Positions 44,400 through 53,789 of a stretch of DNA of 64,000 nt are shown here, one piece after another (the first letter of the stretch is position 1; every line of letters begins with the position of its first letter). The translations under genes were made by a program, and so were the position numbers. This stretch comes from Acidobacteriota bacterium (GTDB lineage Bacteria > Acidobacteriota > Blastocatellia > Pyrinomonadales > Pyrinomonadaceae), in assembly GCA_003223935.1 (NCBI GenBank), contig QHXQ01000021.1:40289-104288 (forward strand). Direction: 5' to 3'. The notes below the pieces were generated by a model. The model was given only the letters and a program-made list of their open reading frames with translations. It ran no database searches and was not told the origin of the DNA.

Positions 44400-46901
44400 C
44401 TACATCAAATTCACCGGATCGATCTCAACATTGACCGCTTGCAGATCACAAACGCGCGCCGTGCCCGCGTCCGCGAGCGCCATATCGAGCACGGCGCGCA
44501 TGCGTGTGCGGTTGCGCGCTTTGACGAGCAGTTGGATGCGATGCTCGCCGCGCAGACGTGCGAGCGGCGCGGGCGCAGGGCCGAGCACGCGGCAGACGCG
44601 GTCTGTGTTTGCCGCATCGAGCGCGCGCCGGAGTTCGGCGGCCGTCTCTTGCGCGCGCGTCCAATCGGCTGAGTGCACAAGCAGCGACGCGAGCGCGACG
44701 AACGGTGGATAGCTCAAGTTCTTGCGATAGCCGATCTCTTCAGCGTAGAAGCCCGCGTAGTCTTGCGCACAGGCATGGCGCAAAGCGTAGTGATGCGGAT
44801 GAAAAGTTTGGATCAGCACACGACCAGCGCGGTCGCCACGTCCGGCGCGACCGGCCACTTGCGTGAGTAGTTGAAACGTCCGTTCGGCGGCGCGAAAGTC
44901 GGGCATGCCAAGTCCAGCATCAACCGAGACGACGCCGACGAGCGTGACGTTCGGAAAATCATGCCCCTTGGCGATCATCTGCGTGCCGACGAGCATATCG
45001 AGTTCGCCGGTGGCGAAGCGCATGATGGCTTGCTCGTAGGTGTGGCGGCGCGCGGTCGTGTCGCGGTCGAGCCGCGCAAGACGCAGAGCAGGGAAGCGCG
45101 TCTTGATGATCTCTTCGATCTGCTCCGTGCCTTCGCCGACGTAGTGTATGTATTGCCCCTGACAAGTGGGACATTTTTCGGGCGGGCGCCGACGCAGGTT
45201 GCAGTAATGACAGATCAAGCTGCGCTCGCGGCGATGAAAGGTGAGCGTCACATCGCACTGCGGACACTGCATGCGCTCGCCGCACGAGCGACACAAGACG
45301 AAACTCGAATAGCCGCGCCGGTTCAAGAGCACGATTGCTTGCTCGCCCCGCTCGTGCGTCTCCGCAATCGCGCCGATCAACTCTTCCGACAGAACTTGAT
45401 ACTTGCCCGCGCGCGCGAACACTTCGCGCATGTCAACGATCTCGACCTGCGCCATTGCGCGATTAGCGATCCGGTTGGGCAGTTGCAAATAGCGATACTT
45501 GCCCGCGCGCGCGTTGTGAAAAGATTCGAGCGCGGGTGTGGCCGAGCCGAGCACGACGACCGCGCGCGCCTTGTGTGCGCGCACCACCGCCACGTCACGC
45601 CCGTGATAGTAAGGCGACTCCTGTTGGCGATAAGAGGACTCGTGCTCCTCGTCAACGATCACGACGCCGAGATCGACGACGGGCGCAAAGACAGCCGAGC
45701 GCGTGCCAATGACGACGCGCGCCGCGCCGCGCCGAATGCGACTCCATTCGTCGTAACGCTCGCCCGTCGTCAGCGAAGAATGGAGGATCGCCACCGCGTC
45801 GCCGAAGTGCGCGCGCAAGCGACGCGAGAAGACGGGCGTCAATGCGATCTCCGGCACGAGCATCAACGCCGAGCGCCCTTGCTCAAGCGCGGCGCGCATC
45901 GCGCGGATGTAGATTTCCGTCTTGCCGCTGCCCGTGACGCCGTGCAGCAGAAACGCAGCATAAGTGCGTTTCGCTAATGCCGCTTCGATCTCGTCAAACG
46001 CGGCTTGCTGCTCGCGTGTCAAGCGCAACTGCTCAGCTTCAGGCACAACTGTATTTGCCAATGGATCGCGCCGCACCTCGCGCACAGTCGTCCGCACGAT
46101 GCCGTGTCGTTCGAGCGTCTGCACGGTCGAGGCGCTCGCGTCGGCGGTGGTCAATAACTCTGCGAACAGCATCTCGCCATCGTGCGCGAGCAATGTATTG
46201 ACGACACGCTGCTGCGTCTCAGTCAGCGCGCGCGCCGCGCCGTTGCGATGCGCTTCGGGCGGGAGCAGGCAGACCGACTTGCGCCGCTTGGCCTTTGCGC
46301 TAGCCGTGCGCGCCCGTTGCGTGATCGTGAGCCAGCCTGCTTGCTCAAGTTGCCGCGCGACGACCGCCGCACGCGCCGGCCCTATCAACTCGGCCGCACG
46401 CCGCAACGTCGTCTCAACCTCGTCGGCGACGAACTGCAAAATTCGCGCCTTCGCAGTCGTCAGCTTGCGCGGGGGCAGCCGCGCCAACTCGTCGCGCCCT
46501 TCCGGCGTAATGGTCAACACCTGTTCGACCGCCGCGTTCAAGCCCGCCGGCAGTGCCGCCTTCAAAACCTCGCCCCAAGGCGCGGCGTAGTAGTCCGCGA
46601 GCCAGCGCGTCAACTCCAGCACCTCAGTCGTCAACAGAGGCTCGGCGTCGAGCAGTTCTTCCGCTTCTTTGATCTCTTTGTCATTTAGTTCAAGCGCCGG
46701 ATCAAGCGACGTGTGCAGCGCAACGATGTAACCCGTCACCAACTTTCTGCTAAGCGGCACAAGGACACGCGCGCCGACACGCGCCTCAGCACTGAGCGCC
46801 GTCGGCAAGCGATAAGTGAACGTCTGCGTCACGCGCAAAGGCACAGCCACCTCCGCATACTGCGGCGCGATCTCGTTTGCTCGCTCGGCTTGGACGTTCA
46901 T
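44400..46901 (-). CDS. priA: Primosomal protein N' (replication restart helicase)
   Basis: About 833 residues from the ATG at 46901. The N-terminal DNA-binding domain is followed by helicase motifs: Walker A GVTGSGKTEIYIRAM, Walker B VDEEHE, and the eight-Cys zinc region (CRSCGERMQCPQC, then CHYC and CPTCQG) that binds two zinc ions. The C terminus fits PriA. It restarts stalled forks outside oriC. It lies between UDG genes and lpxD; coaBC-priA proximity is common in bacteria. No ribosome binding site is clear. Confidence 0.94.
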   Translation of the reverse strand: MNVQAERANEIAPQYAEVAVPLRVTQTFTYRLPTALSAEARVGARVLVPLSRKLVTGYIVALHTSLDPALELNDKEIKEAEELLDAEPLLTTEVLELTRWLADYYAAPWGEVLKAALPAGLNAAVEQVLTITPEGRDELARLPPRKLTTAKARILQFVADEVETTLRRAAELIGPARAAVVARQLEQAGWLTITQRARTASAKAKRRKSVCLLPPEAHRNGAARALTETQQRVVNTLLAHDGEMLFAELLTTADASASTVQTLERHGIVRTTVREVRRDPLANTVVPEAEQLRLTREQQAAFDEIEAALAKRTYAAFLLHGVTGSGKTEIYIRAMRAALEQGRSALMLVPEIALTPVFSRRLRAHFGDAVAILHSSLTTGERYDEWSRIRRGAARVVIGTRSAVFAPVVDLGVVIVDEEHESSYRQQESPYYHGRDVAVVRAHKARAVVVLGSATPALESFHNARAGKYRYLQLPNRIANRAMAQVEIVDMREVFARAGKYQVLSEELIGAIAETHERGEQAIVLLNRRGYSSFVLCRSCGERMQCPQCDVTLTFHRRERSLICHYCNLRRRPPEKCPTCQGQYIHYVGEGTEQIEEIIKTRFPALRLARLDRDTTARRHTYEQAIMRFATGELDMLVGTQMIAKGHDFPNVTLVGVVSVDAGLGMPDFRAAERTFQLLTQVAGRAGRGDRAGRVLIQTFHPHHYALRHACAQDYAGFYAEEIGYRKNLSYPPFVALASLLVHSADWTRAQETAAELRRALDAANTDRVCRVLGPAPAPLARLRGEHRIQLLVKARNRTRMRAVLDMALADAGTARVCDLQAVNVEIDPVNLM

Positions 46902-47029
46902 GCTTGCGTTGCTGCGACGGACAGACTCAGCACGGCGCGTTAAGTTAACTTGAAGCGCGCAAAAATTGAAGCGACGACAAGTGGGAAGCAAATAGAGACG
47001 CAGACATGTGGCGGCGCAACACGCGGCCA

Positions 47030-47617
47030 CTAAGTCGTGGCTAAAAGCGCGCGCACCTTCTTCATATCTTCCCAGACCTCGCGCTTCTTCGATGGATCGC
47101 GCAGGAGATAGGCCGGGTTGAAGGTCGGCATCAGTTGCGCGCCGTGATAGTCGTGAAACTCGCCGCGCATCTGCGAGATCGGTTTCTTGGTGCGCAGGAG
47201 CGCGCGCGTGGGCGTGTTGCCAAAAGCGATGATGACAGAGGGACGGACGACGGCGAGTTCGCGGTGCAAGTAGGGCGTGAAGAAGTTGAGCACGTCGGGC
47301 GTTAGCTCATCGCCGGTCGAGATCATTTTGACGACGTTGGTTAAATAACAATCTTTGCGTTGCAAGCCGATGGCGGCGAGGATGCGGTTGAGCATATCGC
47401 CCGCAGGCCCCATGAACGGCCGACCTGTGGCGATGTCGGGCGGCCCCGGCGATTCGCCGACGACCGCGACGCGCGCGCCCGGCTCGCCCTCGCCGAAGAT
47501 CAGGATGCGCTCTTTGAACTGCGGCGCGGCTTGCGCGCGTTGCGCGAGTTCGGCGTTGATCGCTTGGAGCGTCTCGCTCGCGCCCGTCGGCTCGTCGAAG
47601 AGTAGGGCGTCCTGCAT
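47030..47617 (-). CDS. UDG-superfamily protein lacking Fe-S ligands and motif-2 His
   Basis: About 195 residues; the ATG at 47617 overlaps the preceding stop as TGATG. It is a paralogue of the next gene, sharing RGxFxDYxGxxxMPTF and AYLLRDPSKKRE almost exactly. It has motif 1 as GESPGPPDIATGRPF (Glu55), but all four cysteines of family 4 enzymes are gone, and the motif-2 His of HPAYLLR is Asn167 (NPAYLLR). It may be a non-catalytic uracil-DNA binder or a changed glycosylase. Confidence 0.85.
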   Translation of the reverse strand: MQDALLFDEPTGASETLQAINAELAQRAQAAPQFKERILIFGEGEPGARVAVVGESPGPPDIATGRPFMGPAGDMLNRILAAIGLQRKDCYLTNVVKMISTGDELTPDVLNFFTPYLHRELAVVRPSVIIAFGNTPTRALLRTKKPISQMRGEFHDYHGAQLMPTFNPAYLLRDPSKKREVWEDMKKVRALLATT

Positions 47618-48666
47618 CAATCTTCAGTCTTGCTCTTGAGCGTGTTTAGATAGTCGCGCACCTTCTTCATGTCGTCCCACGTCTCGCGCTTCTTGGATGG
47701 ATCGCGCAAGAGGTACGCTGGGTGAAACGTCGGCATGACCTTGATGCCTTTGTAGTCTTGAAACTGCCCGCGCACTTTTGTGATGCCCTCTTTCGTGTCG
47801 AGCAGATTCTTCATCGCGGTGTTGCCGAGTACGACGATCACATCGGGGCGGACGATGGCGATCTCGCGCAACAGAAACGGCTTGCACACGGCCGCTTCGG
47901 CGGTGGTCGGCGTGCGATTGTTCGCGGGCCGGCAACGGTTCACGTTACCGATGAAGACGTCTTCGCGCTTCATGCCGATGGCTTCGATGATCTTGTTCAA
48001 GAGTTGGCCGGCACGACCGACAAAGGGCCGGCCTTGCGCGTCTTCGTCTGCGCCCGGCGCTTCGCCGACGAACATGAGTCGCGCTTGCGGGTGGCCCTCG
48101 CTGTTGACGACCTTCGAGCGCCCCTCGCAACAGAGCGGGCAGCGCATGCACTGCGGGCCGATGTCCTGCCAGACATCTGCCAAAGTCTCGCCCGGACGCG
48201 GCAGGCTCAGTTCATCCTTCGGCGTGATCTCGCCGAACAAAGTATCTTGCGGCGCGGGCGTGCTCGCGTCGAGCGGATTTGTGTTGGGCGTGCGGACGTT
48301 CTTACGTGTGGCCATGTCTGCTTGCTCGCTTGCATCTGTGGCGCGCACGGCCAAGGTCGGCGCGGCCGTGTTGGGCCAAGGGGGCGTTGTGACTCTGGCG
48401 CGGGCCGTCGCCTCAATATCCGTCGCGCGGCGCGCTTCCGCTTCGGCGTTGCGTTTGAGCGCGGGTGAACGATTAACTGCGGCTGCTTGCGCCGAAGCTG
48501 TGGCCGAAGCGACGGGCGCGCGCGCCGATGAAGCTGCTTGCGTCTCTTCGCGCGCGTTGTCCGGCGCGGCGAGGTACGAGACGCCAAGTTCGCGCAGATA
48601 CTCAAGCTGCGCCTCGATCTCTTCGGTCAAACTCAACAACTCTTTCAGCGACGCTTCATCCGCCAT
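47617..48666 (-). CDS. Family 4 uracil-DNA glycosylase with Fe-S cluster
   Basis: A 349-residue protein. After a coiled N terminus and an Ala-rich linker (about 40-150) comes the UDG domain: cluster Cys173 and Cys176 in CMRCPLCC, motif 1 GEAPGADEDAQGRPFVG (200-217), Cys245 and Cys261, and motif 2 with His315 in HPAYLLR. It removes uracil from DNA to begin base-excision repair. The long linker is unusual for the family. It lies 18 bases after coaBC. Confidence 0.93.
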   Translation of the reverse strand: MADEASLKELLSLTEEIEAQLEYLRELGVSYLAAPDNAREETQAASSARAPVASATASAQAAAVNRSPALKRNAEAEARRATDIEATARARVTTPPWPNTAAPTLAVRATDASEQADMATRKNVRTPNTNPLDASTPAPQDTLFGEITPKDELSLPRPGETLADVWQDIGPQCMRCPLCCEGRSKVVNSEGHPQARLMFVGEAPGADEDAQGRPFVGRAGQLLNKIIEAIGMKREDVFIGNVNRCRPANNRTPTTAEAAVCKPFLLREIAIVRPDVIVVLGNTAMKNLLDTKEGITKVRGQFQDYKGIKVMPTFHPAYLLRDPSKKRETWDDMKKVRDYLNTLKSKTED

Positions 48667-48684
48667 GTTCTTTATGCGCTCAGA

Positions 48685-49944
48685 CTATTTTACGGCCTGC
48701 GCCGTCTGTTGTTGGCGCAGGCGTGCGATCTCGTCAAGTATGTGCTCGGCTGCGTTGCGCTTCGACATGAGCGGCAACTCAAGCGGCGTCGCGCGGTCGC
48801 GCGTGAGCAGCGTGATGCTGTTCGTCTCTGTGTCGAAGCCTGCATCGGTGCGCGTGATGTCGTTGGCGACGATGGCATCGAGATTTTTGCGCGTGAGTTT
48901 CGCGCGCGCGTGCTCGACTACGTGCTCGCTCTCGGCGGCGAAGCCGATGACGAGCAGCCCATCGCGGCGTGCATCGGCAACGGCGGCGAGAATGTCCGGC
49001 GTCGGTTCGAGCGTCAGCGTCAAGGTTGTGCCCGATTTTTTGAGCTTCTGGTCGGCGCGCTTGGCCGGGCGATAATCGGCGACGGCCGCCGCGCCAATGA
49101 AGACGGTCGCGCGGTCAAGTTCACGCATTACGGCCGCGTGCATCTCTGCGGCTGAGAGCGCACGGACGACGCGCACGCCTGCGGGCACATCCACGCTCAT
49201 CACGCCCGCGACGAGCGTGACCTCTGCGCCGCGTGCGCGTGCAACCTGTGCGAGCGCGCTACCCATGCGCCCCGACGAACGATTCGAGAGGAAGCGCACT
49301 GGATCGATCTCCTCGCGCGTCGCACCCGCAGTGAGCAAGATGCGCTCGCCCGTCAGATCATTGGACTTTGTGTCAAGCAGCGCGAGCGTCGCCGCGACGA
49401 TCTTATCAGGTTCGCTTAGACGTCCCGGCCCAATTGTGCCGCAAGCCATTTCGCCCGCATCCGGTTCGATGATGTGAACGCCGTCGGCGCGCAAGACGGC
49501 AAGGTTGCGCTCGGTTGTCGGGTGCTGCCACATTGTCGTGTTCATCGCGGGTGCGACGACGACGGGCGCGGTCGAGGCCAGATAAGTGGTCGTCAGAAAA
49601 TCGTCGGCGATGCCATGGGCGAACTTGGCGATGATGTTGGCAGTCGCGGGCGCGACGAGGAAAAGGTCAACCGTCTGCGAGAAAGTGATGTGCGCGATGG
49701 GGTCTGGATTGTCGGGCGCGTAGTCGTCCACGACGACGTGCGTGCCGGAGAGCGCGCGGAACGTGAGCGGCGCAATCAGCCGCGTCGCATGTTCGGTCAT
49801 CGCCACGCGCACGATGCAGCCGGCGCGTTGCAGCCCACGCAGAATCTCAGCCGCCTTGTAGGCCGCGATTCCGCCCGTGACGCCGAGCGCCACCCGCTTG
49901 CCCGCGTGAGGCAAAACCCAATTTTGAGCTGCATCGTCCGACAT
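48685..49944 (-). CDS. coaBC: Bifunctional phosphopantothenoylcysteine decarboxylase/synthetase
   Basis: A 419-residue CoaBC from the ATG at 49944. The N-terminal FMN-dependent decarboxylase opens with VALGVTGGIAAYKAAEILR, with the catalytic His (AHITFSQ region) and the substrate motif APAMNTTMW. The C-terminal synthetase starts near residue 185 with ILLTAGATREEIDPVR and FLSNRSSGRMG. It makes 4'-phosphopantetheine for CoA. First gene of the minus-strand coaBC-UDG-UDG-priA-lpxD run. Confidence 0.94.
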   Translation of the reverse strand: MSDDAAQNWVLPHAGKRVALGVTGGIAAYKAAEILRGLQRAGCIVRVAMTEHATRLIAPLTFRALSGTHVVVDDYAPDNPDPIAHITFSQTVDLFLVAPATANIIAKFAHGIADDFLTTTYLASTAPVVVAPAMNTTMWQHPTTERNLAVLRADGVHIIEPDAGEMACGTIGPGRLSEPDKIVAATLALLDTKSNDLTGERILLTAGATREEIDPVRFLSNRSSGRMGSALAQVARARGAEVTLVAGVMSVDVPAGVRVVRALSAAEMHAAVMRELDRATVFIGAAAVADYRPAKRADQKLKKSGTTLTLTLEPTPDILAAVADARRDGLLVIGFAAESEHVVEHARAKLTRKNLDAIVANDITRTDAGFDTETNSITLLTRDRATPLELPLMSKRNAAEHILDEIARLRQQQTAQAVK

Positions 49945-50004
49945 AAAATACCTGTGCGTTGGCGGAAAAACTCTAGCACCCAACACGGGCGCGCGCAAAC
50001 GTTA

Positions 50005-50130
50005 GAGAGCAGAGGCTAGAGGTCAGAGGTTAGAGGTCAGTAGATAGAACCCGCTGCACCCTGAACTCAAATCCGAAGACCTTGAACTTCGTCTGTTTTC
50101 TAACCTCAAACCTCTGATCTCTAACCTCTG
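50005..50130. repeat. Heptamer hairpin 14 (AGAGGTC unit)
   Basis: The left arm 50005-50040 is AGAGAGC-AGAGGCT-AGAGGTC-AGAGGTT-AGAGGTC; the right arm about 50100-50130 is its looser inverse. The loop is about 60 bases. It lies in the divergent region between coaBC and the 50244 gene. Confidence 0.8.
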
Positions 50131-50136
50131 TTTTTG

Positions 50137-50181
50137 TGCTAAACTGTGCGCGCCGCAAAAGGAACGATCCCCTGCTACAAT
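50137..50181 (+). promoter_or_regulatory. Two extended -10 boxes before the 50244 gene
   Basis: TGCTAAACT (50137-50145) and TGCTACAAT (50173-50181) both fit the TGn-TANNNT form of an extended -10 element. Either could serve the gene starting at 50244. Confidence 0.4.
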
Positions 50182-50243
50182 GAAATTTCGTTGGCCCGCG
50201 CCGCGTGTGTCACACGCATGCGAGCCTATGGGGATGGAAAAAG

Positions 50244-50837
50244 ATGCGAGTTAAAGTTGTCCTATTGACGCTTTGCTTTTGTGGCGGGGCTATGACTGCG
50301 GCGGCTCAGCGCGTGCCGCAGCCGACGCCGGCCGACGAACAGTTTGGGCCGGTCGTGCGCGCTTATCTCGGTTACTTGCGCGCCGAGCAGGAGGTGGTTG
50401 ACGACCGCATCAGCCGGCGCGAGATCAGCGCGGCTTACTACCGACGCAACTCAAACCGGATTCGCGCGCTCCGGCAGATGGCCTTGCAGATCGCGCGCGC
50501 GGCGCGCAACGATTACTTGCCGGAACTCGAAGCCGTCGCGGGCGACGAACTGAATACGCTCTTCGAGTCGCCGCCCGCGCCGCAAGCTTTCCACGTCGGC
50601 GCAGTCCTCGACAACACGTTCCGCTATCTCGGCCTAGAGCGCGCCGGTGAGACCTTCTATCTCTTCGCGCGGCTTGACCCTTATGAGCAAGCCGATCTGA
50701 TTCAGCAGCAACGGCAGCCACAACCGACGGGCGGCGCGCAAGCGGCAAAGACGCAAGCGACGAACGAGCCGGCGCGCACCAACAACACACAGCATGGCGC
50801 GGCCGTGACGCGCCCGCGCCGCACCAGTCCGCCATAG
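50244..50837 (+). CDS. Exported hypothetical protein
   Basis: About 197 residues with a signal peptide (VKVVLLTLCFCGGAMTAAAQ). The mature protein is mostly helical, with DDRISRREISAAYYRRNSNR, a central stretch ending ELNTLFESPPAP, and a low-complexity C terminus rich in Gln, Thr, Asn and Arg. No domain is recognised. GGATGG and GGAAAAAG lie just upstream of the ATG. The next gene follows after 45 bases. Confidence 0.75.
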   Translation: MRVKVVLLTLCFCGGAMTAAAQRVPQPTPADEQFGPVVRAYLGYLRAEQEVVDDRISRREISAAYYRRNSNRIRALRQMALQIARAARNDYLPELEAVAGDELNTLFESPPAPQAFHVGAVLDNTFRYLGLERAGETFYLFARLDPYEQADLIQQQRQPQPTGGAQAAKTQATNEPARTNNTQHGAAVTRPRRTSPP

Positions 50838-50882
50838 CCGAGCACGTAAGTCTGCGCGCTCGGTCTCGCGTTCAGGGCCGTG

Positions 50883-51239
50883 ATGGAGCAGCCGACACTC
50901 TTCGAGCAACTGAGACAGGGCCGCGCCATCGCCAGCGAGCAACTACTGCTCTATGCGCTGGGCGAGTTTCAAGCGCGCGGCAAGACGCTCGCCGCACGCG
51001 AACTACCGCTTGATCGTCTGCGCGGCGCGATCCGGCGTGCGACCGAGACGTTCGGCGTCGCAGAGTTAACGGACGAGGAAGCGGCAGCAGCGTTAGAGCG
51101 ACTTGGCGCGCAGGTACGGCGTGTGCCGCCGTTTGTCGCCAAGCATCCGTTCCGCGTCATCGTCCCGCCCGCAGTCGCCGCGCAGGCCCAAGAGTTCTAC
51201 CAACAGCAACGTAGCAGTCAGACAAGCGACGCAAGCTAG
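50883..51239 (+). CDS. Hypothetical protein
   Basis: About 118 residues from the ATG at 50883 (a GTG at 50880 is adjacent). Acidic helical N terminus (TLFEQLRQGRAIASEQLLLY), a middle stretch that could form a small helical domain, and a C-terminal HPFRVIVPPAVAAQAQEFYQ. No signal peptide, Cys or known motif. It is read with the exported protein before it. Confidence 0.65.
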   Translation: MEQPTLFEQLRQGRAIASEQLLLYALGEFQARGKTLAARELPLDRLRGAIRRATETFGVAELTDEEAAAALERLGAQVRRVPPFVAKHPFRVIVPPAVAAQAQEFYQQQRSSQTSDAS

Positions 51240-51321
51240 ACGCAAACGACACAGATTAAGCGCTGACTGCAAGTGTCGTTTACGACCTACTCGAAAATCT
51301 TTGCGCCTGTGTGAACCATTC

Positions 51322-51330
51322 TGCTAGGAT
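51322..51330 (+). promoter_or_regulatory. Extended -10 box before the asparaginase
   Basis: TGCTAGGAT fits a TGn extended -10 element about 70 bases before the start at 51400. The 160-base spacer has no other feature I can name. Confidence 0.4.
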
Positions 51331-51399
51331 GCGCGGCACGCAAATCGAAAATTGATCGCAAGGCAAACGAGTGTGCTTCACGCCATCGAGGGTTGAACT

Positions 51400-52623
51400 A
51401 TGGACACGAACGAGAGCCGTCGCAAATTTCTGAGCCATGCCGCCGCAGGTGTCGGCGCGCTCGCGCTCGGTTCACAACTGAACGCGGACACGCTCGCGCA
51501 CGAAACGCCGCAGACGCACACGGGTTCGACCACGATGCGCGCCGCGCCGCCGCTTTCAATTTCGAGCGCGAATGGCGTCGCCGCAGTCGCGCGCGCTATC
51601 GCGGTTATGCGGCGCGGCGGCGATACGCTCGATGCCGTCATCGAAGGCGTCAACATCGTCGAGCTTGATCCGAAGGATAATTCTGTCGGTTACGGCGGCT
51701 TGCCGAACGAGCGCGGCGATGTGGAGTTGGACGCGAGCGTGATGCACGGGCCGACCCGGCGCGCGGGCGCGGTCGCCGCCTTGCGCGGCGTCAAGACGCC
51801 CTCGAAGGTTGCTCGCATGGTCATGGAGCACACAGATCACATCCTCATCGTCGGGCAAGGGGCGCGCGACTTTGCGACCGCGATGGGGTTTGAGAACGTC
51901 GAACTCTTGACGGACGAATCGCGCATCGCTTGGCTGCGTTGGAAAGAGAACATGTCGAAGGACGACAAATGGGGGCCGAGTCCGTACACGCCCGCGCCCG
52001 CTTCGCCTGCGGGCGAGCGGCGGCTCGCAGAGGAGCGCAGGCGTCCGAGCTACCTGCTCGCGGACACATACGCAAACGGTGACGAACGGAAACTTGCGGC
52101 GTTGCTTGCATGGGCCGATGAAGTCGCTGCGAAGCCTCTGACCGGCACGATCAACTGCCTCGCGCTCGATAAAAATTTTGACATTAGCGGCGTGACCACA
52201 ACGAGCGGACTGTCCTGGAAGATACCGGGTCGGGTCGGCGACTCGCCCTTGATCGGCTGCGGGCTTTACGTGGATAACGACACGGGCGCGGCCGGCTCGA
52301 CGGGTCGCGGCGAAGAGGTCATCTACATCAACGGCGCGCGTTCGGTCGTCGAAAATATGCGACGCGGTTCGTCGCCTGAACAGGCTTGTCTCGATGCTTT
52401 GAAACTGATCGCTGTGCGTTATGGCAACGACCGCGAAAGGCTGAAGGACATAGACGTAAACTTCTACGCCTTGAACAAGCGCGGCGAGTATGCGGCGGCA
52501 AACATTTGGAGTCATTCGGTCAACAGTCGCGGCGAGCGCAAGCCCCACCATTTCGCTGTGGCCGAAGGGCAAGGGCAGGGGCGGCTCGTCGAGACCGCAT
52601 ACCTGTTCGAGCGAAAAGCGTGA
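51400..52623 (+). CDS. Tat-exported glycosylasparaginase-like Ntn hydrolase
   Basis: A 407-residue member of the glycosylasparaginase/isoaspartyl peptidase family. It starts with a Tat signal (SRRKFLSHAAAGVGALALG). Conserved stretches include GGDTLDAVIEGVNIVELDP and the self-cleavage site GTINCLALD, where Thr250 would become the N-terminal nucleophile; before it stands Gly rather than the Asp of the animal enzyme, as in plant-type members. After it come GRVGDSPLIGCGLYVDNDTG and TGRGEE. It would cut the N4 bond of glycosylated or modified Asn in the periplasm. Confidence 0.92.
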   Translation: MDTNESRRKFLSHAAAGVGALALGSQLNADTLAHETPQTHTGSTTMRAAPPLSISSANGVAAVARAIAVMRRGGDTLDAVIEGVNIVELDPKDNSVGYGGLPNERGDVELDASVMHGPTRRAGAVAALRGVKTPSKVARMVMEHTDHILIVGQGARDFATAMGFENVELLTDESRIAWLRWKENMSKDDKWGPSPYTPAPASPAGERRLAEERRRPSYLLADTYANGDERKLAALLAWADEVAAKPLTGTINCLALDKNFDISGVTTTSGLSWKIPGRVGDSPLIGCGLYVDNDTGAAGSTGRGEEVIYINGARSVVENMRRGSSPEQACLDALKLIAVRYGNDRERLKDIDVNFYALNKRGEYAAANIWSHSVNSRGERKPHHFAVAEGQGQGRLVETAYLFERKA

Positions 52624-52708
52624 GCAAAGGCGAGCTATTGGGCGCACGCGCGAGTGAGTTTGTCGGGCTTGTGACGAAAAAATGCCGCGTATTTCACGCA
52701 AAAGTTTG

Positions 52709-52737
52709 TTGACACGAACCAGCTATTCGTGTAAAAA
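52709..52737 (+). promoter_or_regulatory. Promoter-like TTGACA-N17-TAAAAA
   Basis: A perfect TTGACA (52709-52714) and TAAAAA (52732-52737) are separated by 17 bases. It lies in the roughly 290-base spacer before the gene at 52916, leaving a leader of about 170 bases that is otherwise unassigned. Confidence 0.5.
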
Positions 52738-52915
52738 GATTTGGTCAAAGCAAGCCCACAGAGGCTCGCTGACCTGCTTTTTTAGGAAACTTGCACAGGG
52801 CGCGTTCTAGGTTCGAGGCGGGTTTAGCGAGAAAACTTGAATCCGTCTCCGGTCAAGTCCAGAGACGACTTGCGGCGCGCTCTTTCAACACTGGTTCAGC
52901 CTACGGGAGGAGAAC

Positions 52916-53629
52916 ATGATTAGCAGAACTTGGAGCCGGACGGCCGTCACGCTCAGCTTGACCGTCGCTATCTTGTGCGTGTACTCAATGGTCGCACTCG
53001 CGGCAGGAGGACAAGCGCCGTCGGGTCAGTTGACCGTTAACGGCACGGTTTCCGTCAATGGCCAAAGCGCAATCTCCGGTGCGACCGTCTTCACCGACAG
53101 CACCATCACGACTGCCGAAAATTCCAGCGCCGTCGTCAGTCTCGGTAAACTCGGCCGCGTCGAGTTGCTGCCGAATTCCAGCATCAAACTCAGTTTCACT
53201 GACGCGAGCATCAGCGCGCTCTTGGATGCCGGGCGGGTGCGCTTCGCTACTTCAACCGGCGTCGCCGCCACCGTCACGACTAAAGACGGCGCGGCTGTCG
53301 CCGACAACAGCATGCCGAACGTCTTTACTGTTGACGTTGAATGCGGCAACACACAGGTCGCCACGCAGACGGGCAAGGTTGAGTTGCGCGCCGGCAATCA
53401 GGTGCAACAGATCGCGGCCGGCTCAAGCGCGGCGGCTGGACAGGCTGCGCCCGGTTCACGCTGCACGCGTCTGACGCGCGAGCCTTCGTTCGGCCATCTG
53501 AGCGGTGGCGCGTTGGCGGCACTACTGCTGGCGGCGGGTGGTGCGGTGGCCGCAGCCATCATCGCTGCGACGCAGAATAACGACATCAACGTCGGTGGCA
53601 CCGCGCCGATTTTCAGCCCGTCGCGTTAA
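52916..53629 (+). CDS. Exported FecR-like protein with C-terminal membrane helix
   Basis: A 237-residue protein, GGGAGGAG before the ATG, signal peptide (SLTVAILCVYSMVALAAGG). The central beta-rich domain (about 38-165) resembles the FecR/ice-binding type repeat: TVNGTVSVNGQSAISGATVF, AVVSLGKLGRVELLPNSSI. Two Cys lie at VECGN and SRCTR. A C-terminal hydrophobic segment (GGALAALLLAAGGAVAAAI) is followed by a short Asn-rich tail ending SPSR. Function unknown; likely envelope-bound. Confidence 0.75.
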   Translation: MISRTWSRTAVTLSLTVAILCVYSMVALAAGGQAPSGQLTVNGTVSVNGQSAISGATVFTDSTITTAENSSAVVSLGKLGRVELLPNSSIKLSFTDASISALLDAGRVRFATSTGVAATVTTKDGAAVADNSMPNVFTVDVECGNTQVATQTGKVELRAGNQVQQIAAGSSAAAGQAAPGSRCTRLTREPSFGHLSGGALAALLLAAGGAVAAAIIAATQNNDINVGGTAPIFSPSR

Positions 53630-53708
53630 CGACGGCATAATCACAGGCTTGAGCCAATTGGTCGGCCGCCGCGCGCTCGCAAGGGCGCTCGTGGCCATAG
53701 CAGCACTT

Positions 53709-53743
53709 CGCGGGTCACGCGGGGCACGTCCCGTGTGACCCGC
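53709..53743 (+). terminator. Stem-loop terminator after the FecR-like gene
   Basis: GCGGGTCAC and GTGACCCGC flank a GC-rich inner stem with a small bulge, then AAACTTTTG. It lies about 80 bases after the stop at 53629 and before ugd. The T run is short, so the call is moderate. Confidence 0.55.
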
Positions 53744-53789
53744 AAACTTTTGCCCGCCCATCAGTCGGTCACAGGGTAGTTTTTAGCGT

